Notes: generated by a model not told the origin, from the sequence alone. A stretch of DNA of 64,000 bases from Chryseobacterium sp. JUb7 (GCF_024806495.1 NZ_JANUFF010000002.1:1-64000), one strand, 5' to 3'. Counted from the stretch's first letter, positions 25,282 to 35,724 are shown. Numbers and translations are program-made.

Positions 25282-25313
25282 AAAACGGGCAACTTTAAGT
25301 TGCCCGTTTTTAT
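25282..25313. terminator. Strong bidirectional terminator
   Basis: AAACGGGCAACTT pairs with AAGTTGCCCGTTT almost without a loop, A run on the left and T run on the right. It lies directly between the cupin-side transcript and the stop codon of the M1 peptidase gene. Confidence 0.9.
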
Positions 25314-27239
25314 TTATTTCTTTAAAAATTTAATTTTTTTGCCTTTTATACTGAAAATATAAGTCCCAGGAATTAATTCTGAAATATCAATCGGTTTTCC
25401 CGGTTTGTACATTTCTTTTCTAACCAATTTACCATCAGTAAAATGAATGGTAAATTCTGCTGACCTGCCAACTCCTCTCAGATACAATTCATTTCTGGCC
25501 GGATTCGGGTACAAGGAAAATTCATCAGCGTTGAACTCTGTGGTAGATAATGTATTATCCTGAATAACCGTTGAATTTTTCTCAAGCATCTGGTATTCAT
25601 AATTAAACTCAACACTTGCTACTGTAAAAGGTATCGTTTCTGTAAAGTATTGGTTATTTGATGTATTGTTTAACGCAAAGTAAGCCACCTGACCGCCTGT
25701 TCCGTTTACTTTTATCGGCAAAGGCATTTCAAAAAAGCTTACACTTGAGCTGCTCTGAGTCTGAGAAGCTTTAAATGCAATCTGATTTCCAACCTGCCTC
25801 CATCGGATATCATAGGTAGGATACCCTTCACCATACACCCAATCATTAAAAAATCCGGTAAAATCTTTTCCTGTTGACTGTAGTAAAGAAGCATTAAGAT
25901 CAGCCGTTCTGGCATAATTATAGGCTAAATTCGGTCTTGCATGGTAATCTTTAATCGCCTGATAAAAAGCAGTTTCGCCCAGCACCCACTTCATCATTCT
26001 TACAATATAGCCTCCTTTTGAGTAAGATAATCTGCCGCTAAAAATAGCTCCGATATTTCCTAAATTGGCATCAGCAACATATGTACTTCCACCCGGAACA
26101 CTTGTTATATAATTTTTTTCACCTAATAAATAATTCAGAAATTCGGTGTTGGTCATTAACAGTTTTTCATTGGCCAGATGCTGTCCGAAAGTAGCAAAAC
26201 CTTCATTCAGCCAGATATCATTCCAGGCTCCGCAGGTTACTTTATCGCCAAACCACTGATGGGCCAGTTCGTGGGCAATCACCGTTTTACTCCAGGCACT
26301 CATTGATGAGATCGTCTGATGCTCCATACAGACACCGTTATACTGAAACTCCATATGACCATATTTTTCATTTCTGAACGGATACGGACCGAAATAGGTT
26401 TCAAATGTATTCATGATTTGTTTGGTCCAGTCAATATCTGCCATAACAGAGGCATTAGTAACAGTTGTCGGATATACATAATTTACAAAAGGAAATGGCG
26501 GACTTCCCATCGTGTCATTAAGTTTAACAAAATTCGTGATAGAAAGCGCAATCAAGTAAGCAGTTGTCGGGTACATTGTTCTCCAGAACGTCAGTTTCTG
26601 TCCGTTTGGCAGAGCCGTTTCCGACATCAGCTTCCCATTCGCTGCCACACTATACTGAGAAGGTGTGGTAATTTTAAAATCAAATCTGTCGATTTTATCG
26701 TTCATACTTTGTTTGGTCGGAAACCAATCCTGCGCACCATAGGGTTCATTTAAAGTAGAGAGAATTGCTGTTCCGTTTTGAGAACCTGTAGAAAAAGCAT
26801 TATTATCTAAAGCTGGAGCTCCTGAGTAATGAATAGTGAGTGAATCGAGAACATTTGCCGGAAGAGCAGACTGAAAATCAATTTTGAGCTCCTTTGTCGG
26901 AAGCTGTTGAAAAACCAATGAAGTTCCATGATACTGTACCTGTGAAACTGTTAAGGCATTGGCCAGATCAAAATAGATACTACTCATACTCTGATTGGGT
27001 TTAAAATGGGAAGTCACCGATCCTGATATATTATAAACAGAAGGATTTAAGCTAACGTCCATTCTCTGGTACTGCAAATCGTAGTTCAGCGTATTGGGAT
27101 TAATATTATAGGTGATCATCTTATTGGTAAAAGACTTCATTTCCTTTGCAATAAGTCCTTTTTTTTCAATATTATGATCCTGACTGTAGAATTGCTGAAT
27201 GAAAAGCGTGCTTAAAACTAAAAGATAAAATTTTCTCAT
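25314..27239 (-). CDS. M1-family aminopeptidase with T9SS sorting domain
   Basis: 641 residues. Signal peptide MRKFYLLVLSTLFIQQFYSQ. The gluzincin motif is complete: H323-E324-L-A-H327 with the second zinc ligand E346 (HELAHQW...NDIWLNEGFA). The usual GAMEN substrate motif is replaced by GHMEF near residue 294. From about residue 565 comes a type A T9SS C-terminal domain (FSLYPNPARNELYLRG, ending GTYIFSIKGKKIKFLKK), so the protein is exported across the outer membrane and either anchored or released. It cleaves N-terminal residues from peptides. The gene is short compared with PepN, lacking the C-terminal helical domain. Confidence 0.93.
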   Translation of the reverse strand: MRKFYLLVLSTLFIQQFYSQDHNIEKKGLIAKEMKSFTNKMITYNINPNTLNYDLQYQRMDVSLNPSVYNISGSVTSHFKPNQSMSSIYFDLANALTVSQVQYHGTSLVFQQLPTKELKIDFQSALPANVLDSLTIHYSGAPALDNNAFSTGSQNGTAILSTLNEPYGAQDWFPTKQSMNDKIDRFDFKITTPSQYSVAANGKLMSETALPNGQKLTFWRTMYPTTAYLIALSITNFVKLNDTMGSPPFPFVNYVYPTTVTNASVMADIDWTKQIMNTFETYFGPYPFRNEKYGHMEFQYNGVCMEHQTISSMSAWSKTVIAHELAHQWFGDKVTCGAWNDIWLNEGFATFGQHLANEKLLMTNTEFLNYLLGEKNYITSVPGGSTYVADANLGNIGAIFSGRLSYSKGGYIVRMMKWVLGETAFYQAIKDYHARPNLAYNYARTADLNASLLQSTGKDFTGFFNDWVYGEGYPTYDIRWRQVGNQIAFKASQTQSSSSVSFFEMPLPIKVNGTGGQVAYFALNNTSNNQYFTETIPFTVASVEFNYEYQMLEKNSTVIQDNTLSTTEFNADEFSLYPNPARNELYLRGVGRSAEFTIHFTDGKLVRKEMYKPGKPIDISELIPGTYIFSIKGKKIKFLKK

Positions 27240-27263
27240 ATTCAGGTATATATAATCAAAGAT

Positions 27264-27300
27264 AAAAAAAACCTTCTAATCATTGATTAAAAGGTTTTTA
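27264..27300 (-). terminator. Terminator of dacB
   Basis: AAAAACCTT (27266-27274) and AAGGTTTTT (27291-27299) with an inner TAATCA/TGATTA pairing. On the minus strand it ends in a T run, between dacB and the M1 gene. Confidence 0.85.
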
Positions 27301-27320
27301 TAATATTAAAATAAATATTT

Positions 27321-28793
27321 TTAAAGGTCTAAAGCCGGCTCAAGAATTTTTTCCATTCTCTTTTTTACCATATCTACAGATCCTGCATAATTGTTTACCA
27401 TCAGAGAGAAAACCAGCGTTTTTCCGGAGTTTGTTTTCATATATCCCGCTAATGTTTTTACTTTATTCAAAGTACCTGTTTTAGCAAAAACCTGTCCGTT
27501 TCCTGTTCCGTTGAACATTCTTTTCAATGTTCCGGACTGACCTCCAACCGGTAATGATGTAAAATAAGACTTATAATATTTCTCATCCATTAAAGATGTC
27601 AGAAATTTCACCTGAGAAATGGGAGTTACGTTATTGGCTCTCGACAAACCGCTTCCGTCCATATAATTTAAGCCCATCATATCAAATCCTTCATTTTTCA
27701 AATGCTCAGTAACTACTTTTCTACCCGATTCTGACGTCTGATCTCCTAGAGTCTGGAATCCTACCGTCTTCAATAAAGCTTCTGCCAAAGAGTTATCACT
27801 GTGTTGGTTGGTATAAAAAACGATATCACTTAAAGTCGGGGATTTATACGCTGAAACCAGTTTTCTGCTCTCCGGGCTCGCATCTGTCATTTTAGGTGTT
27901 ACTTTTCCGGTAACAGCGACTCCGCTTTTCACGAGTGTTGTTCTGAAAGAATTGGCTAAAAAAGCCGGCGCGTCAGGTAATTTTGTTGTTAAAGTTCCCG
28001 GACCGTCATATTTTTCAGCATACACCATCTGGTTCATATAAGGAGAAACATAGAAAAATTTCTTGTCCCCTGAGAAGCTGTTTCCTTTCTTTACGATCAG
28101 TTTTTCATTTGCCGGATTGATCTCACGGGTTGTACCTGCCGGTAAGTAGTAATTATTATTTTCCAACCAAACAACATTTTCCGGAAGTCTTGAAATATTA
28201 CCTTTGAAAAGCGCTGTCTGAATTATAATATCACCATTTACCTTTTTGATTCCCTCGCGAGAAATTCCACTTACGAAATCTGAAACGATATCTCTGTAAG
28301 GAGCAGCTCCTGCCTTATTGGTTCCCAAAGACGGGTCTCCGCTTCCTACAATATACAGATTACCATTCAGTACTCCGTTTTCATCTATATTTCCGGAGTA
28401 TTCCAACTGGGTCATCCAACGATAATTTTCACCCAAAACATTCAAAGCCGTTTCGGTAGTTAATAATTTCGTTGTAGAAGCCGGAACCAAAGGAGTATTT
28501 TCGTTGTACGAAGAAATGACCTTCTTCGTTTTAGGGTCATACACTACGAATCCCCAGGTCGCATTTTTCAGCACCGGGTCGCTCATCATTGTGTTTACAT
28601 TAATATCTACAAGTTCTTTTGGCGACAAAACTGTCTTTTCTACCATTGAAGTAATGGGAGAAGGTAAGTTTAAAGAATTTCTTTGATTGTCATATGCCTG
28701 AGAATATAGAACTGTAGAAACGGTAGACTGTGCAAGGAAAAATCCTGAAGCCAATACCGCTGCGCTGGAAATATATTTTCTGAAATTTACCAT
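27321..28793 (-). CDS. dacB: D-alanyl-D-alanine carboxypeptidase/endopeptidase, PBP4 type
   Basis: 490 residues with signal peptide (MVNFRKYISSAAVLASGFFLAQ). The three penicillin-binding motifs are intact: S106-T-T-K109 in VPASTTKLLTTE, SDN in QHSDNSLAEALLK and KTG in FAKTGTLNKVKTLAGYM. The large inserted domain after the first motif is the mark of PBP4 (peptidase S13). It trims or opens peptidoglycan cross-links in the periplasm. Monocistronic with its own terminator. Confidence 0.94.
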   Translation of the reverse strand: MVNFRKYISSAAVLASGFFLAQSTVSTVLYSQAYDNQRNSLNLPSPITSMVEKTVLSPKELVDINVNTMMSDPVLKNATWGFVVYDPKTKKVISSYNENTPLVPASTTKLLTTETALNVLGENYRWMTQLEYSGNIDENGVLNGNLYIVGSGDPSLGTNKAGAAPYRDIVSDFVSGISREGIKKVNGDIIIQTALFKGNISRLPENVVWLENNNYYLPAGTTREINPANEKLIVKKGNSFSGDKKFFYVSPYMNQMVYAEKYDGPGTLTTKLPDAPAFLANSFRTTLVKSGVAVTGKVTPKMTDASPESRKLVSAYKSPTLSDIVFYTNQHSDNSLAEALLKTVGFQTLGDQTSESGRKVVTEHLKNEGFDMMGLNYMDGSGLSRANNVTPISQVKFLTSLMDEKYYKSYFTSLPVGGQSGTLKRMFNGTGNGQVFAKTGTLNKVKTLAGYMKTNSGKTLVFSLMVNNYAGSVDMVKKRMEKILEPALDL

Positions 28794-28880
28794 CTATTTT
28801 TTCATTTTCTTACACTTTGGATAGGTTAAAAATCAATGGGTTAAATTGAAAGTTAAAAATCCAAACATATAATCAACGTT

Positions 28881-28888
28881 CAAAAGTA
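28881..28888 (-). promoter_or_regulatory. -7 box of dacB
   Basis: TACTTTTG on the minus strand fits TAnnTTTG and lies 88 nt before the dacB ATG. No clear -33 TTG is visible. Confidence 0.35.
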
Positions 28889-28953
28889 GAAAATATTGCT
28901 ATAAGTAGGTTCACGGGACTCTTATAAAAGGCTATAAAGTTTGTTAAAAATTG

Positions 28954-31401
28954 TTAAAAATCCACAAAAACGTCTTTTTTAATACTTTGGTAAGCAATAA
29001 TTTCATCGAATTCTTTTAGACTTATCAAAACCTGCTTTTTATATTCTTCATATTTTTTCCCACGCGGAAGCTTCAGCATGATCTGAAACTGATACAAATT
29101 ATTAAGCCTTGCGATCTGTGCCTTTTCCGGACCTAAAACACAATCTTCAGGAAGATATTTTCTTAAAATTGAACCTAAAAACTGAGAGGCCCGGTTTACT
29201 TTATCCTCTTTCCTGTGCTTAAGCTCAATCATAATTAATTTTGTAAAAGGAGGATAATGAAATTTCTGACGTTCAGTTAAAATATATTTATAAACCTTTG
29301 CCGGATTATTCATTTTAATTAACTGAAAAACAGAATGATCAGGATTATAGGTCTGAATTAAAATTTTTCCTTTTCCGGAAACTCTTCCCGCTCTTCCGGA
29401 AACCTGAGTGATTAGCTGATAGGCCCTTTCCTCCGCTCTGAAATCCTGAACATACAGTAAAGAATCTGCTTTGGGTATTCCGACCAGCTCGATATGATCA
29501 AAATCCAGTCCTTTGGAAATCATCTGAGTTCCCACAACAATATCGGTCTCCTGATCTTCAATTTTCTCGTATAATTTTTCGTAGGCAAATTTCTTTCGCA
29601 TAGAGTCTACATCCATCCTGTCTACCTCATTATCCGGAAATAATTTAGAAACCTCTTCGTGAATTTGTTCCACTCCTACTCCTCTTTCATTCAGGTTTTC
29701 AGAATAACATTTCGGACAGGTCTTCGGTTTTGAAGCTCTTTGGCCACAGTAATGGCATTTCATTTCATTGGCAGCCTTGTGATAAGTCATCACAACATCA
29801 CAATTGGAGCAGTAATTTACATATCCACAGCTCTCACATTCTATTACATTTGCATACCCCCGACGGTTATGAAGAACAATAGCCTGATTTTTTTCTTCTA
29901 GAGTTTTCTTAATTGCATCAATGAGCTGTAAAGAAAAATTTCCGGAAACTTTTTTGGAATCCTGAGCTTCTTTAAAATTAATTAACTCATATTCAGGAAG
30001 ATTTACATTTCCAAAACGCTCTTCAAGAAAAATGTATTTCATTTTATCCTTTCTGGCGTTATAGTAACTTTCGACAGAAGGTGTTGCAGAACCTAAAATG
30101 GCTCTTGCATTATAAAATCCCGCCAAAACCAGGGCAGCATCTTTGGCATTAAAAGAAGGTGAAACTTCTCTGGGTCTGTACGCAGAATCATGCTCTTCAT
30201 CAACAATAATCAACCCTAAATTCTGAAAAGGTAAAAACAAAGAATTACGGGTTCCGATGAGGATTTTAATATCATTTTGCCTCATTCTTCTCCAAACCTC
30301 AACACGTTCAAAATCTGTCAGCTTCTGGTGATAAAATCCCAGCTGCCGGCCGTATTTTTTTTCCAGTCTTTGGGTAATCTGCTTCGTCAGTGAAATTTCA
30401 GGAAGTAAAAACAGAACGTTTCTTCCTTCCTGGATGGATTCTTCGATTTTATCTAAATAAAGATGTGTTTTCCCTGAAGAAGTTACTCCGTGAAGAAGGA
30501 CATTTTTTCCTTCATCAAATGCTTCATCAATTTCACTTTTTGCCGTTTTCTGGGCTTCTGAAAGTTCCTCGATCTCTTCAATCTCTCCATCATAGCTTTC
30601 AATACGGTCTTTCTGCATATAATATTCTTCTACAAGATCTTTATCTGCTAAAGATTTGAAATGTGAACTTCCAAAATATCCGTCTTCAAACAATTCAGAC
30701 TTTTTGATATGATGATCCGGATTTTCTGTCTGCTTCTCTAAAATATGAAGGAAAAGGTCTTTTTGTTTTCGGGCCTTATTCAATTTTAAAAGAATTTCTG
30801 TAAGATTCTGATTGCTTAAAACGCCATCTCTGATCTTAACATAAGCAACTTCTTTCGCTTTATATTTTTCAGCAATTTTTTCATCGATTTCAATATACTG
30901 CAGATCAATCAATGAATTAATCGTTTTGATGATATCTTTCTTGGCAATAAAAGCCTCAATATCACTAAGATTAATAAGCTGACGAACCTCCAGTGCCTGA
31001 ACAAGATACATTTCATTTACATCAAGGTTTTCGAAATCAATCGTGACATTTGGTTTTAATTTTAAGTACGTTTCACTTTCCAGTTTCAAGGAAGAAGGAA
31101 ATGCAAAACGGTAAATTTCACCTAAACCACACAAATAGTAATCTGCAAGCCAGTTCCAAAATTTAAGCTGTTCCTGCGGAACTATCGGTTTATCGTCCAA
31201 AAGGCTGATTACTTCTTTTACAACAAAATTTTCCGGAACGTTGTCATGAAGTTCAAAAACAATTCCGGTATAGATTTTCTTCCCTCCGAACGGAACCAAA
31301 ACACGCATTCCGGCCTGAATTTCGGATAATAATTCTTCTGGAACTTTATATGTGAAAGAACCTTTTAAATTAAGTGGTAAAATTATTTGAGCGTATTGCA
31401 A
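28954..31401 (-). CDS. priA: Primosomal replication protein N' (PriA helicase)
   Basis: 815 residues. N-terminal DNA-binding region (YAQIILPLNLKGSFTYKVPEEL, RVLVPFGGKKIYTGIVF), helicase core with Walker A GVTSSGKTHLY near residue 306, DEEH Walker B in IIVDEEHDSAYR, and motif LGSATPSVES. The zinc-binding insertion has eight cysteines (CESCGYVNYCSNC, MKCHYCGQ, CPKCYSENLNERGVG). QVSGRAGR is motif VI. It restarts stalled replication forks. Full length. Confidence 0.97.
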   Translation of the reverse strand: MQYAQIILPLNLKGSFTYKVPEELLSEIQAGMRVLVPFGGKKIYTGIVFELHDNVPENFVVKEVISLLDDKPIVPQEQLKFWNWLADYYLCGLGEIYRFAFPSSLKLESETYLKLKPNVTIDFENLDVNEMYLVQALEVRQLINLSDIEAFIAKKDIIKTINSLIDLQYIEIDEKIAEKYKAKEVAYVKIRDGVLSNQNLTEILLKLNKARKQKDLFLHILEKQTENPDHHIKKSELFEDGYFGSSHFKSLADKDLVEEYYMQKDRIESYDGEIEEIEELSEAQKTAKSEIDEAFDEGKNVLLHGVTSSGKTHLYLDKIEESIQEGRNVLFLLPEISLTKQITQRLEKKYGRQLGFYHQKLTDFERVEVWRRMRQNDIKILIGTRNSLFLPFQNLGLIIVDEEHDSAYRPREVSPSFNAKDAALVLAGFYNARAILGSATPSVESYYNARKDKMKYIFLEERFGNVNLPEYELINFKEAQDSKKVSGNFSLQLIDAIKKTLEEKNQAIVLHNRRGYANVIECESCGYVNYCSNCDVVMTYHKAANEMKCHYCGQRASKPKTCPKCYSENLNERGVGVEQIHEEVSKLFPDNEVDRMDVDSMRKKFAYEKLYEKIEDQETDIVVGTQMISKGLDFDHIELVGIPKADSLLYVQDFRAEERAYQLITQVSGRAGRVSGKGKILIQTYNPDHSVFQLIKMNNPAKVYKYILTERQKFHYPPFTKLIMIELKHRKEDKVNRASQFLGSILRKYLPEDCVLGPEKAQIARLNNLYQFQIMLKLPRGKKYEEYKKQVLISLKEFDEIIAYQSIKKDVFVDF

Positions 31402-31505
31402 AGGAAATATTTAAAGTGTAAAATTAGATTTTTCTTTAGAGAACTGCAATATTTTCTATATTTATCGTTCTTGTATCAACTTAATTTTTACCATTTAAAC
31501 TGACC

Positions 31506-31976
31506 ATGAAAAAAACTTTTGTATTGCTATTTTTATTTTTGCTGATCATTACTCAAGCTCAGGAAAAAACGTCTTTAAACAAAGGGGAAATTATTATTCC
31601 TATTGGTAAAAAGCTCTTTCTTAAACCAGAAATCAAAAATGATAAAATCGTAAACTTTGAAATTGTCAAAGAAGAAAATGTAACCGAAAAAATAGATCTC
31701 TTTGGTATAATGAAAAATTTTAAAAAAGATAATATCAAAGATAACAGTATTAAACTTACATTTTCTGAGGCCCAAATGATGACATCCTCTATTTATGCAT
31801 TATTTATCATCCAAAAAACAGGAAAAAAAATGATCTTTAAAGCCAGAATAAGACTGAAAGGAGACCCTCAATATCATCCAACTTCTATTTTGCCATCTGT
31901 AAGCAACTCTGCACACGTAGAGCAATGGCGGGATAATATTGACTCAATTATCCTATCTGATTTTGAATTAAATTAA
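31506..31976 (+). CDS. Secreted protein of unknown function
   Basis: 156 residues with signal peptide MKKTFVLLFLFLLIITQAQ. The mature part is Lys- and Ile-rich with beta-like segments (GEIIIPIGKKLFLKPEIKNDKIVNFEIVKEENV) and then KKMIFKARIRLKGDPQYHPTSILPSVSNSAHVEQW. No motif recognised and no T9SS domain, so likely periplasmic. Its stop overlaps the 3' end of the convergent AEC transporter by four bases. Confidence 0.75.
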   Translation: MKKTFVLLFLFLLIITQAQEKTSLNKGEIIIPIGKKLFLKPEIKNDKIVNFEIVKEENVTEKIDLFGIMKNFKKDNIKDNSIKLTFSEAQMMTSSIYALFIIQKTGKKMIFKARIRLKGDPQYHPTSILPSVSNSAHVEQWRDNIDSIILSDFELN

Positions 31977-32881
31977 AATATTGATTCAATAATTTGATAC
32001 CAGACTGCTGAAGTAAAAAGTCCTACGATGATGCTGAAACCAATCGTCAGATTCGCCAGTTTGGTATTGAGCCTGAATTGTTCTGCGATAATACTGGCCG
32101 TAACAACGGTGGGCATAGCAGATTCAAAAATGGTAATTTTTGCGATATTCCCTTTTATTCCCAGCAAAAAAGCTAGACCTAAAGTGATTGCAGGAGCTAC
32201 AATCAGTTTGTAAAACATTGATGCCGACATTTGAGGAATCAGTTTTTTCCAGCCACTGAATTTTAATTGTAACCCGACAGAAAATAAAGCCAGCGGACTT
32301 ACTGTTGCTGACAATTTATCAAAAAAAGGCTCTGCCAAAGTGAAATCTATAAACTGAGATAAGGCTAATGCTGCAATACATCCGACCAGTGGAGGAAATG
32401 TAATTAATCTTTTCAGTATAAAGATAGCACTTACTTTTCCGGACTTGCTTCCCCCTTTTACAGCAGCTATAATTCCCATTGTTGAAAGAGAGAAAAACAT
32501 GGTCTGATCACAGATAATCGCAATACTGAGAAGGCTTTCTCCGTAGAATGCTAAAATCAACGGAAAGCCTATGAATGACGTATTACTATAACCGCTTACC
32601 AATTCCAAAGTGCTTCTCGATCGTCTTGAATATCCTTTGCTTTTGCTGTAAAACATCATAAAAAAAAAGCAAAAAACAGACGTTAAAAATGTGGCCACAA
32701 TCGGAAAAAGCATTTCCGTTGTCCAGTGAACTTTTGGGAGATATTTAAAAGAAACAGCCGGAAGGGCAAGATAAAGAATCCAGGTATTAATGCCTTTATG
32801 AGCATCGGGATGGATAGATTTTGTTGCCTTGAAAACCATTCCTGCGATAATACACACTGCAATCAGAACAAAATTTACCAT
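31973..32881 (-). CDS. AEC-family (auxin efflux carrier type) transporter
   Basis: 302 residues with about ten helices in two halves. The start MVNFVLIAVCIIAGMVFKATKSIHPDAHKGINTWILYLALPAVSFKYLPKVHW and ELVSGYSNTSFIGFPLILAFYGE match the AEC family, whose bacterial members move dicarboxylates or other organic acids across the inner membrane. Substrate unknown. Convergent with the secreted protein before it. Confidence 0.88.
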   Translation of the reverse strand: MVNFVLIAVCIIAGMVFKATKSIHPDAHKGINTWILYLALPAVSFKYLPKVHWTTEMLFPIVATFLTSVFCFFFMMFYSKSKGYSRRSRSTLELVSGYSNTSFIGFPLILAFYGESLLSIAIICDQTMFFSLSTMGIIAAVKGGSKSGKVSAIFILKRLITFPPLVGCIAALALSQFIDFTLAEPFFDKLSATVSPLALFSVGLQLKFSGWKKLIPQMSASMFYKLIVAPAITLGLAFLLGIKGNIAKITIFESAMPTVVTASIIAEQFRLNTKLANLTIGFSIIVGLFTSAVWYQIIESIF

Positions 32882-33078
32882 AATGATGAGAAAATATGCT
32901 GCAAATTTACGGCTGATTTTTCAGTTAAGCATGAAAACTGATATTTTTTACATAGTTTTTGTATTCCAGCGAAGAAAAAGCTTAAGCTTTGCTCAGACTG
33001 GTAATGTTTAAATCTTTATTTTATTAAAAATTTTCAGGCTGAGCAGATTGAAAAGTCCTTATTAAAGTATTTATTTTG

Positions 33079-35562
33079 TTAATTCATCGCATCCCAAAGG
33101 CTCATCACCTCAATCTTCTCCAATGGTTTTGAAAGTGTAATTCTTTTAGAAGTTTTAGGAAGCAGATCAAAGAAGTTATCGCTAAAATGAGTATCTCCAA
33201 GCAAATAAACATCTTTCGCCAGGATATCTGTGGAAACTTCAATTTCTGTTGCAGAAATCTTTTTGATTTTAAGATTAGGTTTCGTGAGTTTTAAATCCTT
33301 TGGTTTGGTAAAAAAATGAATGTTTTGAGCAATGACTTTTCCTTTTCCATCTTTCAAAATTAAACTTAAAAAAACTTCACTTTTATCTTTATGTTCAATC
33401 AGGTTTTCAATTTCAATCGGGTCTAATTTTACAAATCCATCCAATGTTTTTCCATTTGAAACAGAAGATATTTCGGTTAAAATTTCGCCATTGAATCTAA
33501 TAACCTGTGTTTCTAAATAAATATCATTATATTTTTTCAAGTCATCATTCACTGCGTAAAAATTTAAAACTCCATCCTTTTCTTCAGTCAAAATCATCTG
33601 ATTTTCAAAACTCCTTTTGATCTGATAATGCAAGGCTTTCCAGTTACCTAAATAATCAATTGAAGACCAGGAAACCACCGGCCAGCAGTCATTGAGCTGC
33701 CAATACAACGTCCCCATATTATAAGGTTTTGTACGACGGTGTGCTTCAATGGCAATCTGCATTCCACGTGCCTGAAGCAATTGGGAGATATAATTGTATT
33801 TCACAAAATCTGCAGGAATTTTGTAATCCCTTTTCATGTAATTATCAATGATTTCCCAACCCCGGGAGTGTTTTTCATGAGCTTTTATTGTTCCGTTCTG
33901 TACATTAAGATCCGGACTCCCTGAAAACATAGATTTTGTAGTTTCCAGCGTTGGCATTCCCTGAAACCCATATTCAGACATGAAACGCCCCACTTTTTCA
34001 TTATATATTTCAAACGGCTGCTCTCCCCACCAGACTCCCCAATAATGAGAATCTCCTTCAGTCAGACTTTCTTTATGCCCCCAGCCGATAGATGGTGAAC
34101 TTGGCCAGTAAATCGTTTTATCACTGGTCGCATATTTTTTTATCGCATCGGGTATAACCTGATGAAAAACTTTATTATAATCCTTCCAAACCTGTAAAGA
34201 ATCTTCTTTTGAATACTTGAACTGTTTTTGGTATCCCCAGTTGACAATTGCTTCATCAACTTCATTATTTCCGCACCATAAAGCAACTGAAGGGTGATTT
34301 TGAAGGCGGTTGATCTGATCTTTTACTTCTTGTTGTACATTATTCAGAAAATGCTCATCTGCCGGATAAAAGCTTCCTGCAAACATAAAGTCCTGCCATA
34401 CTAAAATTCCGTTTTCATCACAAGCTTTATAAAATTCGTCATCTTCATAAATTCCGCCACCCCAGATCCGGATCATATTCATATGTGCATCCTTCGAATC
34501 TTTGATAAGTTTCTGATATTTTTCTTTTGTAATTCTTGGTGAAAAGCTATCAGCAGGAATCCAGTTTGTTCCTCTCACATACATCGGATTTCCATTAACT
34601 TTAAAATAAAATGACTTTCCTTTCGAGTCTTTTTTCTGAATTAATTCAACTGTTCTCAATCCTATTCTTTCACTTTTTTCAGCTATAATTTTGGAATCCT
34701 TCTGCAGAGAAATCTTCAGATTATACAAATTCGGATCTCCCCATCCGTTGGGCTGCCATAGTTTTGGGTTTTTAATCTGATAAGGAATTGAAATTTTATT
34801 TAACCCGGATTTTAGAGAAATATTTTGAGATTTATCATTAATTAAAATAGAATATTTCCCTTCTTTGTCAGCAAAAATTTCTGCGTGAATATTTAAATCA
34901 GCATTTTGCCTGGTGATATTTTTCTGTTCAATTTTCAGATTTTCCAGTTTCGCCTGATTCCAAAAATTCAATTCAACCTCTTTCCATATTCCTGACGTCA
35001 CCAATCTGGGTCCCCAATCCCATCCAAACTGATACTGTGCTTTTCTCACAAAGCTTCTTGGAGATTCCGGCATGGTGAAAGGAACTTTTTTGGCTAGTTC
35101 TTTTCCTACATTTACCGCAGATTTGAATTTAATCTGTAAAATATTTTCCCCAGCATTTAACTTTCGCTTCACTGGAATTGTCCATTTTCTGAACATATTA
35201 TCTGTAGACTGTAACAGTTTCCCATTTAAGTAAATTTCAGAAAAAGTATCCAGACCATTAAAAACCAAATCGATATTCTGATTCTCAAGCTCTTTAGCCG
35301 AAATCATAAACGAAGTCTGATAATCCCAGTTCTCATTTTCTACCCATTGAACTTTCTTCTCATTTTCATCTTTATAAGGATCGGGAATTATTTTGTTATT
35401 CATCAGATCCAAATGGACTGTTCCCGGTACCGATGCTTTGAGCCATTTGTTGTCTTTTGAATTTTTGAATTGCCATTTTTCCGAGGATAAATTCCGCTCA
35501 GAAAATTGAGCGAATACTATATTTTGAATAAAAAAGAAAGAAAAAAGTAGAGTTTTGTTCAT
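33079..35562 (-). CDS. Beta-mannosidase, glycoside hydrolase family 2
   Basis: 827 residues with signal peptide (MNKTLLFSFFFIQNIVFAQ). N-terminal sugar-binding domain (FNGLDTFSEIYLNGK), immunoglobulin-like domain, then the TIM barrel with acid/base E434 in LWCGNNEVDEA and nucleophile E530 in FMSEYGFQGMP. VRGTNWIPADSFSPRITKEKY and DAHMNMIRIWGGGIYEDDEFYKACDENGILVWQDFMFA are GH2 beta-mannosidase signatures. It releases beta-linked mannose, such as the Man-beta-1,4-GlcNAc of N-glycan cores or mannan. It is the last gene of the glycan locus. Confidence 0.95.
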   Translation of the reverse strand: MNKTLLFSFFFIQNIVFAQFSERNLSSEKWQFKNSKDNKWLKASVPGTVHLDLMNNKIIPDPYKDENEKKVQWVENENWDYQTSFMISAKELENQNIDLVFNGLDTFSEIYLNGKLLQSTDNMFRKWTIPVKRKLNAGENILQIKFKSAVNVGKELAKKVPFTMPESPRSFVRKAQYQFGWDWGPRLVTSGIWKEVELNFWNQAKLENLKIEQKNITRQNADLNIHAEIFADKEGKYSILINDKSQNISLKSGLNKISIPYQIKNPKLWQPNGWGDPNLYNLKISLQKDSKIIAEKSERIGLRTVELIQKKDSKGKSFYFKVNGNPMYVRGTNWIPADSFSPRITKEKYQKLIKDSKDAHMNMIRIWGGGIYEDDEFYKACDENGILVWQDFMFAGSFYPADEHFLNNVQQEVKDQINRLQNHPSVALWCGNNEVDEAIVNWGYQKQFKYSKEDSLQVWKDYNKVFHQVIPDAIKKYATSDKTIYWPSSPSIGWGHKESLTEGDSHYWGVWWGEQPFEIYNEKVGRFMSEYGFQGMPTLETTKSMFSGSPDLNVQNGTIKAHEKHSRGWEIIDNYMKRDYKIPADFVKYNYISQLLQARGMQIAIEAHRRTKPYNMGTLYWQLNDCWPVVSWSSIDYLGNWKALHYQIKRSFENQMILTEEKDGVLNFYAVNDDLKKYNDIYLETQVIRFNGEILTEISSVSNGKTLDGFVKLDPIEIENLIEHKDKSEVFLSLILKDGKGKVIAQNIHFFTKPKDLKLTKPNLKIKKISATEIEVSTDILAKDVYLLGDTHFSDNFFDLLPKTSKRITLSKPLEKIEVMSLWDAMN

Positions 35563-35599
35563 TATAATTATTTAATTCAGCATAATATCTAAGCACCAC

Positions 35600-35635
35600 C
35601 TTTGTCATCCTGAGCGCGAAGCAGTCGAAGGATTT
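35600..35635. repeat. Copy of the TCATCCTGAG repeat
   Basis: GTCATCCTGAGCGCGAAGCA followed by GTCGAAGGAT, same family as the block at 17.4-17.7 kb. It sits in the 160-bp gap between cutC and the beta-mannosidase gene. Confidence 0.7.
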
Positions 35636-35724
35636 CAGCTATAAAATGAAACCTCATCCAGAGTTCTAATACTAAGTTTAGATCCTCTCAATGACAAAGG
35701 AGATGAATATTTTATAATTAAGAC

